A stretch of DNA of 64,000 bases, from positions 337,234 through 401,233 of the forward strand of contig BJOX01000255.1 of NCBI GenBank assembly GCA_009731375.1. Direction: 5' to 3'. The position numbers were made by a program, and so were the translations under genes. The DNA is from Paulinella micropora. Taxonomy: Eukaryota > Cercozoa > Imbricatea > Euglyphida. Below, piece after piece: positions 20,151 through 28,122 of the stretch; within the stretch, counting starts at the first letter, position 1, and the number at the start of each line of letters is the position of its first letter. Below the pieces are notes generated by a model, which saw only the letters and a program-made list of their open reading frames with translations, had not been told where the DNA came from and ran no database searches.

Positions 20151-20311
20151 TATTTAATAAATTCTTAGTACAATGGATAAATTGTAAAAAATATTACTTG
20201 TTAAATGAAAATATTTTCTACAATTTATCTTAGTTTTTTTGTGCCAGGATTAAACAGAAAAGAAATATTAAATTTGTAAGTTAGGTGAAGTCCGCAAACC
20301 TTTTTTTATTA

Positions 20312-20861
20312 TTATTTTCCAATTTTTACAGAGTAGGTAGCAACAATCTTACCAAGTTTTCTTTTGTTCGAAATCGGGCCGATATTAGCCAACTTTTGAA
20401 ACAAATAGTAAAGCCCGCTGGAATACTTTACAACGAAATATTCTTTCACTTTCGGATTTGACTTGTGCTTCAAGAGCTGACAAGCAATTCGCCCATCTTT
20501 CATCTCACGGAAAACGGTTGCGACCCCAGCCTCTTTATCAAGAGTAAAGTAATATGTTTGCCCCTCTATCACGATGTTAGGGGTTTTCGGTTTTCTTCCT
20601 CCCCGTCTCTTTCTTTCTTTTCCTTCCTCCTCAAGGTCAAGGTCTTCAACATCATCAGCCAGCTAAAAAATTACACACTATGAGCTCACATCAAAAAAAC
20701 AAATTTTACCTCGTCCATTTCATCATGCCGTCATCTTCCTCATCATCTAGAGGCTCAAGAGGCTCCTTCAGACACAAACACTAATAAGAACAACAAAGAA
20801 AAGAGATAATTACCTGTGGAGCTGGTGCTGGCTCTTCTTCCTTCTTCTTCTTCGGAGGCAT
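20312..20861 (-). CDS. Spliced PLV gene of three exons (acidic/basic protein), unknown
   Basis: Exon 1, 20814-20861, encodes MPPKKKKEEEPAPAPQ and ends CAG|GTAATT. Exon 2, 20710-20780, is acidic (PLDDEEDDG) and ends GAG|GTAAAA. Exon 3, 20312-20662, begins after TTTTTTAG with LADDVEDLDLEEEGKERKRR and continues to a globular part (VIEGQTYYFTLDKEAGVATV..FVVKYSSGLYYLFQKLANIG). Introns would be 33 and 47 bp, both GT..AG and AT-rich. Exon lengths sum to 470, one base short of a whole frame, so exon 2 probably carries one indel (around the run before EMDE). Function unknown. The N-terminus resembles nuclear basic/acidic proteins. Confidence 0.55.
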
Positions 20862-20950
20862 CGCGACCTACACATTCATACACAGGGACAAACTATGTAT
20901 GTATGTGTAGGGGTAGTTTAATGTCGTGCCCAGGACTTATATAAAATCAA

Positions 20951-21436
20951 TTATTTATACGCTTTATTCATATTTCTATTACCTCCCCCTACGTCTATCC
21001 CTATTTCATCTAATCTTTTCATCATCATACATGCTTCTGTAAATGTCGTTCCTTTTTCAATCACTCTTTCCATCTTAACAAGCTCCTCTGCCTCAATCAT
21101 TCCTCTATTCTGCTTCCAATGCTTCATCAATTTTATTTCACTCTCAATCTTTCTTTTCTTCAACTTATTTCGTCTATCCTCCATTAAGTCTTCTTCTATC
21201 TCTTCTCTCTCCTTCTGCTTCTCTTTCAATATTTCATTAATAGCATCTCGTCTCTCCTTCTTATTTATTAACTCATTCTTCATATTCTCAATTATCGCCT
21301 CGTCTTTTTCAATCTCTTTATCTGCCTTTATTTTCAATTCATTTAGTTTTTTTGCTGAATATCTACTATCAGCTTTAAACTGCTCTATCCACATATATTT
21401 ATCTTTTACATTATTGGGAATAAGATTTAACGACAT
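20951..21436 (-). CDS. Coiled-coil protein, unknown
   Basis: Start taken at ATG 21436 (MSLNLIPNNVKDKYMWIEQF), 25 codons inside a longer frame, because the upstream extension is a hydrophobic run overlapping an AT-rich divergent promoter. 161 aa. Residues ~25-120 are one long heptad-like Lys/Glu helix (KIKADKEIEKDEAIIENMKNEL..). The tail is MMMKRLDEIGIDVGGGNRNMN. No enzymatic motif. Last - strand gene before the right TIR, divergent from the 44-aa ORF. Confidence 0.55.
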   Translation of the reverse strand: MSLNLIPNNVKDKYMWIEQFKADSRYSAKKLNELKIKADKEIEKDEAIIENMKNELINKKERRDAINEILKEKQKEREEIEEDLMEDRRNKLKKRKIESEIKLMKHWKQNRGMIEAEELVKMERVIEKGTTFTEACMMMKRLDEIGIDVGGGNRNMNKAYK

Positions 21437-21455
21437 AAATAATATAATATATAAT
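21437..21455. promoter_or_regulatory. AT-rich divergent promoter candidate
   Basis: AAATAATATAATATATAAT, entirely A/T, lies exactly between two divergent ATGs (21436 on - and 21456 on +). TATA-like on both strands. The leaders would be extremely short. Confidence 0.35.
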
Positions 21456-21590
21456 ATGAAAAAGGCACTTATGGCTCGCAAAAAAAACAGAAAAACCAAG
21501 AAAGCACGCAAAGCATCAACGCACGCTTTCGTGTTTTTTGAGGGAGCTGAAGTATTGGCTGATGAATTCTATTTCATTTTTTCTATCTAA
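21456..21590 (+). CDS. Small basic peptide ORF at right end
   Basis: 44 aa: MKKALMARKKNRKTKKARKA followed by a hydrophobic/acidic half (THAFVFFEGAEVLADEFYFIF). Divergent from the coiled-coil gene. Could be a DNA-binding microprotein or chance, as no homologue is visible in the window. Confidence 0.3.
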   Translation: MKKALMARKKNRKTKKARKASTHAFVFFEGAEVLADEFYFIFSI

Positions 21591-21735
21591 CAGAAACTTC
21601 AACAAAAAAGTAAAGAAAAAATCGCAAAACCCGTTATATTTCTTTTTTCTCAAATTGACAGCTGTGACTGTGTACAATGTTGAAAAAGGCTACGTGTATC
21701 ATTTTTTATGATTTGTTTCCACTTTTTACCGGCCG

Positions 21736-21829
21736 TTGCCATTTTGTCCCTGCGGGCCGGCCGGTGTGTGTCTCTGGGGGCGGGGGGTGTGTATCGAAAA
21801 ACTGTCTCGAAGTGGCCCCCTATACTACT
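21736..21829 (-). repeat. PLV1 right terminal inverted repeat
   Basis: 94 bp, complement of 735-820 with a small G/C insertion. It ends CCCCCTATACTACT just before the AGTGTC duplication. Confidence 0.93.
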
Positions 21830-21835
21830 AGTGTC
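21830..21835. other. Right target-site duplication of PLV1 (AGTGTC)
   Basis: Identical to 729-734. Confidence 0.88.
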
Positions 21836-21846
21836 GGCGCTACAAG

Positions 21847-22450
21847 TATACTGTGCTCGCACTTTTTGTCTACTCGGGGGCAAAGAAAACTAAGCAAACA
21901 GCAGGAGGCCTGAGAGTACTCCTGAGGCCCCTCACAGTTCCCCCTCTTCCATTTTCTTTGCAAAGAGAGCGGGATATGCTTGCTCTAGTTTGGTCGTGGT
22001 GATAACATTACCAAATCCTTCAGAGACAAGCACGTTGGGCTCGAAAGAGCTTGCATTAGTTGTTTTTCCGTGAACTTGACCATAGACACAGTCATTTTTC
22101 ATATTTCAACGGACGGTTACGGACATTTTTTAGGACTTCTACTTAGTGACCTTTTCTACATCTTTGGTCTTTTTGTGTCTTTCTTTGTTGAGCAGCCTTT
22201 CACTATTGGCCACAAATTGTCAGTGATTAGTTTGTGACACACATTGGCTTTTTGTGAGTCTCTATTTGTCACAAACATGTTTGTGCCTTTGGGTTTGTTC
22301 CTTTGTGTCTGCTTCATTTTTTTGCTTTTCACAAAGCTCTCATTCAAGCGTCTGTCTCCTCACAGGTACTCTTTTTCTTGCTTTTCACAAAGCTCTCATT
22401 CAAGCGTCTGTCTCCTCACAGGTGGCAGTACACACGCTTGAAATTTTTTT
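21847..22450 (+). repeat. Split direct repeat A1
   Basis: Matches A2 (24548-24989) from ATACTGTGCTCGCAC through CACACGCTTGAAA, apart from about 160 extra bases at 21898-22058. Contains a tandem duplication of about 54 bp (CACAAAGCTCTCATTCAAGC twice, 22328 and 22386). Confidence 0.88.
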
Positions 22451-22451
22451 T

Positions 22452-22763
22452 ATTCGGGTCCGCTTGCTTATCTACATCGATGACGTTACCTTCTCGGGTC
22501 TATCTGCGGGGGCGGTTAACTTTGTTCTGGCTGCATACGAGTACGTCCTGGATATGGTTGGCATGCCTCAGGCTGTAGAGAAGATACAGTGTGCTAGCCA
22601 GAGCACCAAGACTTTGGGTCATCAGTTTGTCAAGAGAAGGATTGGCATGCCTGTCGCTGCACTTCGGGCTCTTCAACTGCGCACGGCCCAGATGCTGGCT
22701 CCTGACAGTGATGGTGGAGTCAAGTTTTCGCCTAGAGACATCTCTCGGCTCCTTTGCAGCTGA
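22452..22763 (+). pseudogene. Reverse transcriptase fragment (palm YIDD box onward)
   Basis: The frame contains LIYIDDVTFSGLSAGAVNF, the catalytic Y-x-D-D of DIRS/Ngaro reverse transcriptase, then EYVLDMVGMPQAVEKIQ and KTLGHQFVKRRIGM (thumb-side). Everything N-terminal to the YIDD strand is absent, replaced by repeat A1. The frame stops at 22763 and shifts toward the RNase H, so it is non-functional. Confidence 0.75.
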
Positions 22764-23363
22764 ATCTGGTGTTGCCTGGTCAGAAGGCCACTTCTTGTCG
22801 TATTCTTTAACGTTTATCACTTTCTCGGCCGGTACAACCACTCTACGTTTCCTGTACTAGTACCCTGGTCTGTCATCAAGGAGTTTGAGACTATCTCGGC
22901 CCTGACACCTCTTATGTTTGCTGAACTTTCTCCACCAGACTTTTCTCGCATTTTGGCTGCTGACGCTTCTTCGTCTGGGATGGGAGTGGTCGTGTCGCCT
23001 CCTGCTTCGTGCTCGTTTATCAGATTTCTTCCCCCAGTCGCTGACCTTGTTAGGTCCTTACCGTGGATGACCATCATCTCTTTTCGCTGGGTTTTTAGTG
23101 CTCATATCAACGCGTTGGAAACGTACTCCTCCAGTGCAGCGGTCCGATGGGCGGCCTCGCACCCCGCTCAGTGCTTCCGGCTGACTCTTCTCACCGACTC
23201 TGAGGTCATGCTTCATTCTTTAAGGAAGGGTAAGACCTCCTCGTGGCGCATTCGCCCCCCTATGCTAAGACCTTCGATCTCGCTTCTTTCTCACTGCATC
23301 AAACTTCGTATATGGTATGTACATACTTCTCTGAAACCCGCTGATGGTCCGTCCCGGTTTTAG
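22764..23363 (+). pseudogene. RNase H domain of the YR retrotransposon
   Basis: The readable frame (from about 22865; first ATG 22914) has ILAADASSSGMGVVVSP (catalytic Asp), INALETYSSSAAVRW (catalytic Glu) and LTLLTDSEVMLHSL (Asp), the RNase H order of DIRS-like Pol proteins. It ends YVHTSLKPADGPSRF. It has lost continuity with the RT by a frameshift near 22763 and lacks its own obvious start. Its last 20 bp overlap the recombinase ORF. Confidence 0.72.
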
Positions 23364-24399
23364 CAGTGGCAATGCAGTTATTATACGAGATCGTTCTTTC
23401 TTAGCTTCATTCACCAACCAAAATTCTACGCGCCGCCGCTACGCACGTTCGGTGCGCTGCTTTCTCATCTGGGTCCTTAAAGAATTCCTTGATATATTTT
23501 CTTTTCGTGATTTGGATGCTGCTCTCTCCCTGTTTTTCCATGAGGAGTATTTGCGTCGAGGGGGCTCCGGGTCCTGCTACTCTGCGATGCATGCGTGTCT
23601 CTACGGCCTCATTATGTATTCGCCGGAGCTTCGCACCTACTTGCCACGTGCTCATGCTGACTTGCGCGGCTGGAGTAAGCATCACCCCCCTACCCCGTGG
23701 CCGCCCCTTACCTTACCGCTGACAAGACTTATCGCTGTCTACCTTATGTCACGTGGCTACATGGACTGCGCGGTAGCCGTCATCTTGGCTTTCGAAGGCT
23801 ATCTTCGTATTTCGGAAGTCGTGGGGCTAAAGGTAGCAGATGTAGCTGAAGTGACTGACGCCCGATTGGGGGTTGATCTTCCCCATGTCAACCTTCGTCT
23901 CGCCCTTACCAAGACTGGCCGTGACCAGTTCGTCGCGGTTCGCTGCCCCATTATTCGCGACTGGCTCAGAGTTCAACTTTCACAGCGCGGACCAGCACAA
24001 TCACTTTTTCCTTTCTCAGTTAGCCGCTTGATGAATACATTCTCCTCAGCGCTTGTAGCTTTGGGTCTCAACCGAGACACTGATATTACGCTGGCTCCGT
24101 ACGTCTTCCACAGCCTCCGACATGGTCGCGCCACTTTGGGTATCCTGCGTGGAGATGGCATCGAGAACGTCATGTTGGAGGGTCGCTGGGTGTCAAACGC
24201 TTCTGCAAGAAGGTACATTCAGCAAGGGCGCGCAGCACTGCTAAATCGAGCCTTGGATCCAGATACTTTAGCTATGGCCTCTTTTGTCAGCGACAATTTC
24301 AACCTCGCTATGCGCAGTGCTCCACGTAGGTACCTCCAACGGGGCGGTCGGCGTACGCCTGCTCAGATTGATACTATATTACGTTCACTTCCGCAGTGA
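23344..24399 (+). CDS. Tyrosine recombinase of a Ngaro/DIRS-type retrotransposon
   Basis: 351 aa, uninterrupted. Replaces an integrase: it joins a circular cDNA to the target by site-specific recombination, without target duplication. Catalytic residues visible: Arg in EGYLRISEVVGLKVAD (~155), Lys in LTKTGRDQF (~190), His-x-x-Arg in FHSLRHGRATLG (256/259), Trp/His-equivalent in EGRWVSNAS and the nucleophile Tyr in ARRYIQQGR (~291). The N-terminal ~130 residues are a SAM-like helical domain. It overlaps the RNase H frame by 20 bp. Higher GC than the surrounding PLV DNA. Confidence 0.85.
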   Translation: MVRPGFSSGNAVIIRDRSFLASFTNQNSTRRRYARSVRCFLIWVLKEFLDIFSFRDLDAALSLFFHEEYLRRGGSGSCYSAMHACLYGLIMYSPELRTYLPRAHADLRGWSKHHPPTPWPPLTLPLTRLIAVYLMSRGYMDCAVAVILAFEGYLRISEVVGLKVADVAEVTDARLGVDLPHVNLRLALTKTGRDQFVAVRCPIIRDWLRVQLSQRGPAQSLFPFSVSRLMNTFSSALVALGLNRDTDITLAPYVFHSLRHGRATLGILRGDGIENVMLEGRWVSNASARRYIQQGRAALLNRALDPDTLAMASFVSDNFNLAMRSAPRRYLQRGGRRTPAQIDTILRSLPQ

Positions 24400-24413
24400 C
24401 AAGCTAGTTGTGG

Positions 24414-24547
24414 TTTTGGCTTTTTACTTTTTCACTTTGAACTTTTTGGACCTTGTTTCAGTATTAACGTTGGACTTTTCAAGTGCTGTATCCTTTTATT
24501 AAACAAAAACTCTGCTGTTAAGTTTGGTACTTTGACTTAAAGTGGAC
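24414..24547 (+). repeat. Split direct repeat B1
   Basis: Near-identical to B2 at 25023-25156 (TTTTGGCTTTTTACTTTTT...AAGTGGAC). It joins A2 without a spacer. Confidence 0.88.
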
Positions 24548-24989
24548 TATACTGTGCTTGCACTTTTTGTCTACTCGGGGGCAAAGAAACTAAGCAGCGC
24601 ATTTTTTGTTTTTCCGTGAACTTGACCATAGACACAGTCATTTTTCATATTTCAACGGACGGTTACGGACATTTTTTAGGACTTCTACTTAGTGACCTTT
24701 TCTACATCTTTTGTCTTTTTGTGTCTTTCTTTGTTGAGCAGCCTTTCACTATTGGCCACAAATTGTCAGTGATTAGTTTGTGACACACATTGGCTTTTTG
24801 TGAGTCTCTATTTGTCACAAACATGTTTGTGCCTTTGGGTTTGTTCCTTTGTGTCTGCTTCATTTTTTTGCTTTTCACAAAGCTCTCATTCAAGCGTCTG
24901 TCTCCTCACAGGTACTCTTTTTCTTGCTTTTCACAAAGCTCTCATTCAAGCGTCTGTCTCCTCACAGGTGGCAGTACACACGCTTGAAA
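24548..24989 (+). repeat. Split direct repeat A2
   Basis: Second copy of A1, without the A1-specific ~160 bp. Keeps the 54-bp internal tandem duplication. Confidence 0.88.
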
Positions 24990-25022
24990 ATTTTCTTTCC
25001 CACCCTTTCTTTTTACCCTCCC

Positions 25023-25156
25023 TTTTGGCTTTTTACTTTTTTCCTTTGAACTTTTTGGACCTTGTTTCAGTATTAACGTTGGACTTTTCAAGTGCTGTAC
25101 CCTTTTATTAAACAAAAACTCTGCTGTTAAGTTTGGTACTTTGACTTTAAGTGGAC
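25023..25156 (+). repeat. Split direct repeat B2
   Basis: Second copy of B1 and right end of the element. Immediately afterwards the sequence turns into PLV TIR-like DNA. Confidence 0.88.
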
Positions 25157-25205
25157 ACACCACGCCACAGAGACACACCTGCCGGCCCACAGAGGGACAA
25201 AAACG
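25157..25205 (+). repeat. PLV2 left TIR remnant (inner half)
   Basis: CAGAGACACACCTGCCGGCCC and AGGGACAAAAACGCAA resemble the inner half of the PLV1 TIR (781-820) in the same order and orientation. The outer half is missing and the retrotransposon repeat B2 abuts it. Confidence 0.65.
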
Positions 25206-25304
25206 CAATAGATAGGAAAAAAGGAAACGGACATTAGTAGTTGTTACAAAAATTTAATTTTATATTAAGACATAGATTTATAACACATATAGAAAACTAG
25301 GAAA

Positions 25305-25553
25305 ATGACATACATTTTAAATACAATTAACAAAGAATGTGTGTATATTATGAACAATGCTGTATCTCCAAATGTGGTTTTACTACTTGCTAGACTTGTA
25401 AGATGTGTAAAAGAAAAAAAAAGAAACGAAGAAAAAGCATTAGAAGAAGCAAATAGATTTTATGAAGAAAACATAAGACCTAAATATGAAGTGTGGAAGA
25501 AATATAATGACGAACGAGTTGAGCAAAATAAAAGAGAATACAGAAATGAATGA
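25305..25553 (+). pseudogene. PLV2 zinc-finger gene, 5' part (copia-interrupted)
   Basis: 82 codons: MTYILNTINKECVYIMNN...KEKKRNEEKALEEANRFYEEN, a Lys/Glu helix matching the linker of the PLV1 881 gene. A 102-bp tandem duplication (25480-25518 repeated at 25582-25620, CCTAAATATGAAGTGTGGAA) precedes the copia insertion. Coding resumes after the 3' LTR at 34947 and ends at 35116 with WICECGYETTRGYKNRHFKS, a finger with Cys-x-Cys and downstream His. Confidence 0.6.
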
Positions 25554-25615
25554 AACAGAAGAAAACATAAGAGTATTAGACCTAAATATGAAGTGTGGAA
25601 GAAATATAATGACGA

Positions 25616-25620
25616 ACGAG
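25616..25620. other. Target-site duplication of the copia element (ACGAG / GCGAG)
   Basis: ACGAG before the 5' LTR and GCGAG at 34942-34946 after the 3' LTR flank the insertion. Rejoining them restores ...GAACGAG|TTGAGCAAAA, found uninterrupted at 25509-25530. A 5-bp duplication suits a copia integrase; one mismatch. Confidence 0.7.
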
Positions 25621-26072
25621 TCGTTGCATCCGCTTTCATTTTGTAATTGGATATTAACGTTTTTCCATTTTACATATATCAGAATGGTCCGACAGTACTT
25701 ACCTTTTATTAATTACGATTACAATTTTACTATTTATGGATAATCAATGACGTAGGAATTATTTCTAGAAAGTCAGTCATCCATTACGTCGACCATAATC
25801 TAATAGTAGTGACGTGTCACGTCGATAGCGTAAAGTGTATATTGATTGTATCTTCAGTAAAGTTCCGTTCGTATTGGTGGGAAGTACCGAAGGGATTAAA
25901 TACTCACCGGTAATCAATCTGCCGGAATTAGTGTTCTCACGAACAATCCGTCAATTGATTAGTAGGTTATCAGTGTTACCGGATTCATCTCCATGACATG
26001 CCTCTGCATCGCAATTCGTTTTCAGTCACTAAGTTCAGACTTAAGTTTATTCGGTTCAATACGGGTTTTATC
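25621..26072 (+). repeat. Copia 5' LTR, with its first ~110 bp inverted
   Basis: 25731-26072 matches the 3' part of the 3' LTR (34594-34941) at about 97 percent. 25623-25730 instead matches the complement of 34421-34530, a segment lying inside the 3' LTR, and the left ~100 bp of the 3' LTR are absent here. The LTR ends ...ACGGGTTTTATC. Confidence 0.8.
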
Positions 26073-26205
26073 AGTCATGCAGCCTTGACTGTCAACCACT
26101 CATGAGTAAATCCCAAACCCCTAAACTTCTCAACCTAGCGAGCGTACGACTTTACCAGGAATGGCGGTTCCAATTCCAATCATTCACTTACGGTGATAGG
26201 GAGAC

Positions 26206-27264
26206 ATGGTTACCTCCACGCTAGAGGAGCCAGATAAAGCAGTTGCGAAATTTCCATACGACCCTGTGCTCATGCGTAACGCGGAAGAATGGTCTGACGA
26301 GTCCTCGGAGGACGATTCAGAACCGGAACCCCAGAAAGAGAGAGAAAACCCCAAACAAGGAAAAGATTCATCTTCTCAAAAAGGCAAACCCTCTCTCCTT
26401 CTATCGGCAAAGGAGCAGCTGGAAGAAGAAAGCAAAGCCAGAAGAGCCCAAACGAGGAAAAAAAGAGCATCCTCCAAAAGAAAAAAAGCTGACAAACAAT
26501 ACGCACAGCGTATGCGAACATTAGGACTCTATCTCTCAGTTGCATTTAAGGCACCCGTGATAGTGACAATGTGCATGAGTGTAGATAATAGAAATCCTAT
26601 CGGCATGTTGGTTTTGGTCGAAAAGAGGTATGGCGGCAAATCACTCCTCGATATGATTATAAGATGGCAAAAATATATCGTTGCCAGCCCCAAGGGAGGC
26701 ATAGGCTATTGGCTTGATGAGAACCGACTCTCTGAGCTTCAGATTCAAAGAGACTACGGTGGGAAAATCCCTACAGACTTTTTCACTGCACACCTCTTGC
26801 ACAAGCTCTCGTTTCACCCAGCATTCGGGGGGCTCGACGCCCTAATGATTCAATTCGAAAATAAGGGAATCACTTCCCACTCCCAAGTGGAAGATATGCT
26901 GAGAAAAATCTGGGTTAAGTATAAATTAAAACAGAACTCTCAGCGAAAGACCCTTAAGGCAGGCGAAACCCCTGAGAAAACTAAAGAAGAAGGTAAAACT
27001 TCTGAGAAGTCATTTGTGACTCAACAAACGGACGACGAAGCACAACGTTGCTTCAACTGCAATTCCTCCGGGCACTTAGCCAAAGACTGCAGCAAGCCTT
27101 GCGTAAAAGGTGAATGCAAGAAAGGCAAGAAACACCCCCGTAAGGATTGCCCCCGGTTTAAGTCTAAATGGTTTTCGGGCACTAAACCTTCCAAGAAGTC
27201 CCCTAAAACCACTGTCGCAGTAGCTGAGCAAGCCTCAGACGAACAAGACAATGAACTCACATAG
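26206..27264 (+). CDS. gag: Copia gag (nucleocapsid) protein
   Basis: 352 aa, intact. N-terminal acidic and Lys/Arg-rich region (~20-105) with ARRAQTRKKRASSKRKK, a helical gag core (~106-255, AFGGLDALMIQFENKGITSHSQ) and a zinc knuckle CFNCNSSGHLAKDC (~281-294) of the C-x2-C-x4-H-x4-C type, which binds the RNA genome. A second Cys/His set (CVKGECKKGKKHPRKDC) follows directly. ATG at 26206 is the first after the LTR and leader. Ends by TAG, with pol in other frames. Confidence 0.8.
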   Translation: MVTSTLEEPDKAVAKFPYDPVLMRNAEEWSDESSEDDSEPEPQKERENPKQGKDSSSQKGKPSLLLSAKEQLEEESKARRAQTRKKRASSKRKKADKQYAQRMRTLGLYLSVAFKAPVIVTMCMSVDNRNPIGMLVLVEKRYGGKSLLDMIIRWQKYIVASPKGGIGYWLDENRLSELQIQRDYGGKIPTDFFTAHLLHKLSFHPAFGGLDALMIQFENKGITSHSQVEDMLRKIWVKYKLKQNSQRKTLKAGETPEKTKEEGKTSEKSFVTQQTDDEAQRCFNCNSSGHLAKDCSKPCVKGECKKGKKHPRKDCPRFKSKWFSGTKPSKKSPKTTVAVAEQASDEQDNELT

Positions 27265-28122
27265 GAAGAGGACAACACAGATCAACAAGACGAGCCTAGC
27301 GAAGAAGAGGAAGAGAGTCAGTCTGTGTTTGTTTTATGTGGAGGAGGACAGGAGACAGAGGAGGAAGCTAGGCCTAGAACTAGAAGACAGTCAGCCAGAC
27401 AGGCTAGCAACAACACCGAACAGAAGCAGTTCACGCAGACACAGAACAGCAGTCAGCAAAGCAGACAGTCACATCCCAGACAGTCTCAGTCTAGACAGTC
27501 GCAGACAAGGCAGTCCCAGACTAGCAGTCAGCAAGAAAGACCGTCACAGACAGGCAGACAGCAGAGCAGACAGTCGCAGACAAGGCAGTCACAGACTAGC
27601 AGTCAGCAAGAAAGACAGTCTCAGAACAGCAGTCAGCAGCAGAGCAGTCGACAGAGTAGACAACAACTCACAGACAGCAAACGACAGGCAACAACGACAC
27701 AGGACAAGCTGCACACTGCTCATTCACGAAAGGACAAACAGGAGACAGGAGAACAGAGAGATCCAAGCAAGAGAGAGAAAGACGAAACAGAGTCTATCAC
27801 TACACGCACCACCTCTCCTGAAAGTACCCAGTCTCTATCGGAACGTACAGGTCGTTGCGAACCACCACCACATCCCATTTATTCCAAGCTACAGCCTGGC
27901 TATACTCTATCTAGCAAACAGAAACAGTTAGTCAGAAAGGAGACAGATGTTAGAGGAAACCTACGATGTCAAGGGAGAAATACACGCGGTGAACAGTGCG
28001 GGATTACACGCGACCCCCAAATTTTTCGGATCACCCAAAATGATGGGGAAACGGTTCGAATTCTCGAAGTTCTGCGGTTATCACGCACACCAAGACCCTT
28101 TCTTCCCTTTCATAGACCTTGA
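27265..28122 (+). pseudogene. Gln/Ser/Arg-rich region and zinc-like motif between gag and protease
   Basis: Frame 27325-28122: a ~100-residue low-complexity block of SQ, RQSQ and TRQS repeats (27420-27680), then CQGRNTRGEQCG near 27965-28000. The next frame continues as GSPKMMGKRFEFSKFCGYH (28030-28090). Read across the frameshift the Cys/His pattern is C-x8-C...C-x2-H, like the small zinc domain DUF5763 of protist and viral proteins. Such a module is not normally part of copia gag-pol. The frame switch near 28000 is an indel. Confidence 0.5.

Larger units (their letters stand above)
735..21829. mobile_element. PLV1: integrated polinton-like virus, complete end to end, coding partly decayed
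   Basis: The element is 21,095 bp, bounded by inverted repeats starting AGTGGTATAGGGGGCC (left) and, on the complement, AGTAGTATAGGGGGCC (right), inside identical 6-bp duplications. It encodes the hallmark polinton set: protein-primed PolB, rve integrase, double-jelly-roll major capsid protein, penton-type minor capsid protein, adenain-like protease and FtsK/HerA-type packaging ATPase. Accessory genes are a lipase, an S74 fibre and a zinc-finger gene. Structural genes are mostly on the - strand; polymerase and integrase are on +. Several core genes carry frameshifts, so this copy looks immobile and non-infectious unless the indels are sequencing errors. Confidence 0.95.
21847..25156 (+). mobile_element. 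Tyrosine-recombinase retrotransposon with split direct repeats (Ngaro/PAT-like), internally deleted
   Basis: The layout is A1 (21847-22450), coding region, B1 (24414-24547), A2 (24548-24989), B2 (25023-25156). A1/A2 and B1/B2 are near-identical direct repeats, and B1 directly joins A2, the arrangement known for Ngaro and PAT elements rather than for the inverted ends of DIRS1. Coding starts abruptly after A1 in the reverse-transcriptase palm, so most of the RT and any gag are missing. RNase H and recombinase follow. A1 carries about 160 bp (21898-22058) absent from A2. The element begins about 10 bp after the PLV1 right duplication. Confidence 0.85.

Noticed and set aside
21677-21913. + strand ORF across the right TIR
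   Set aside because: Runs through the inverted repeat and the target duplication into the retrotransposon; chance frame.
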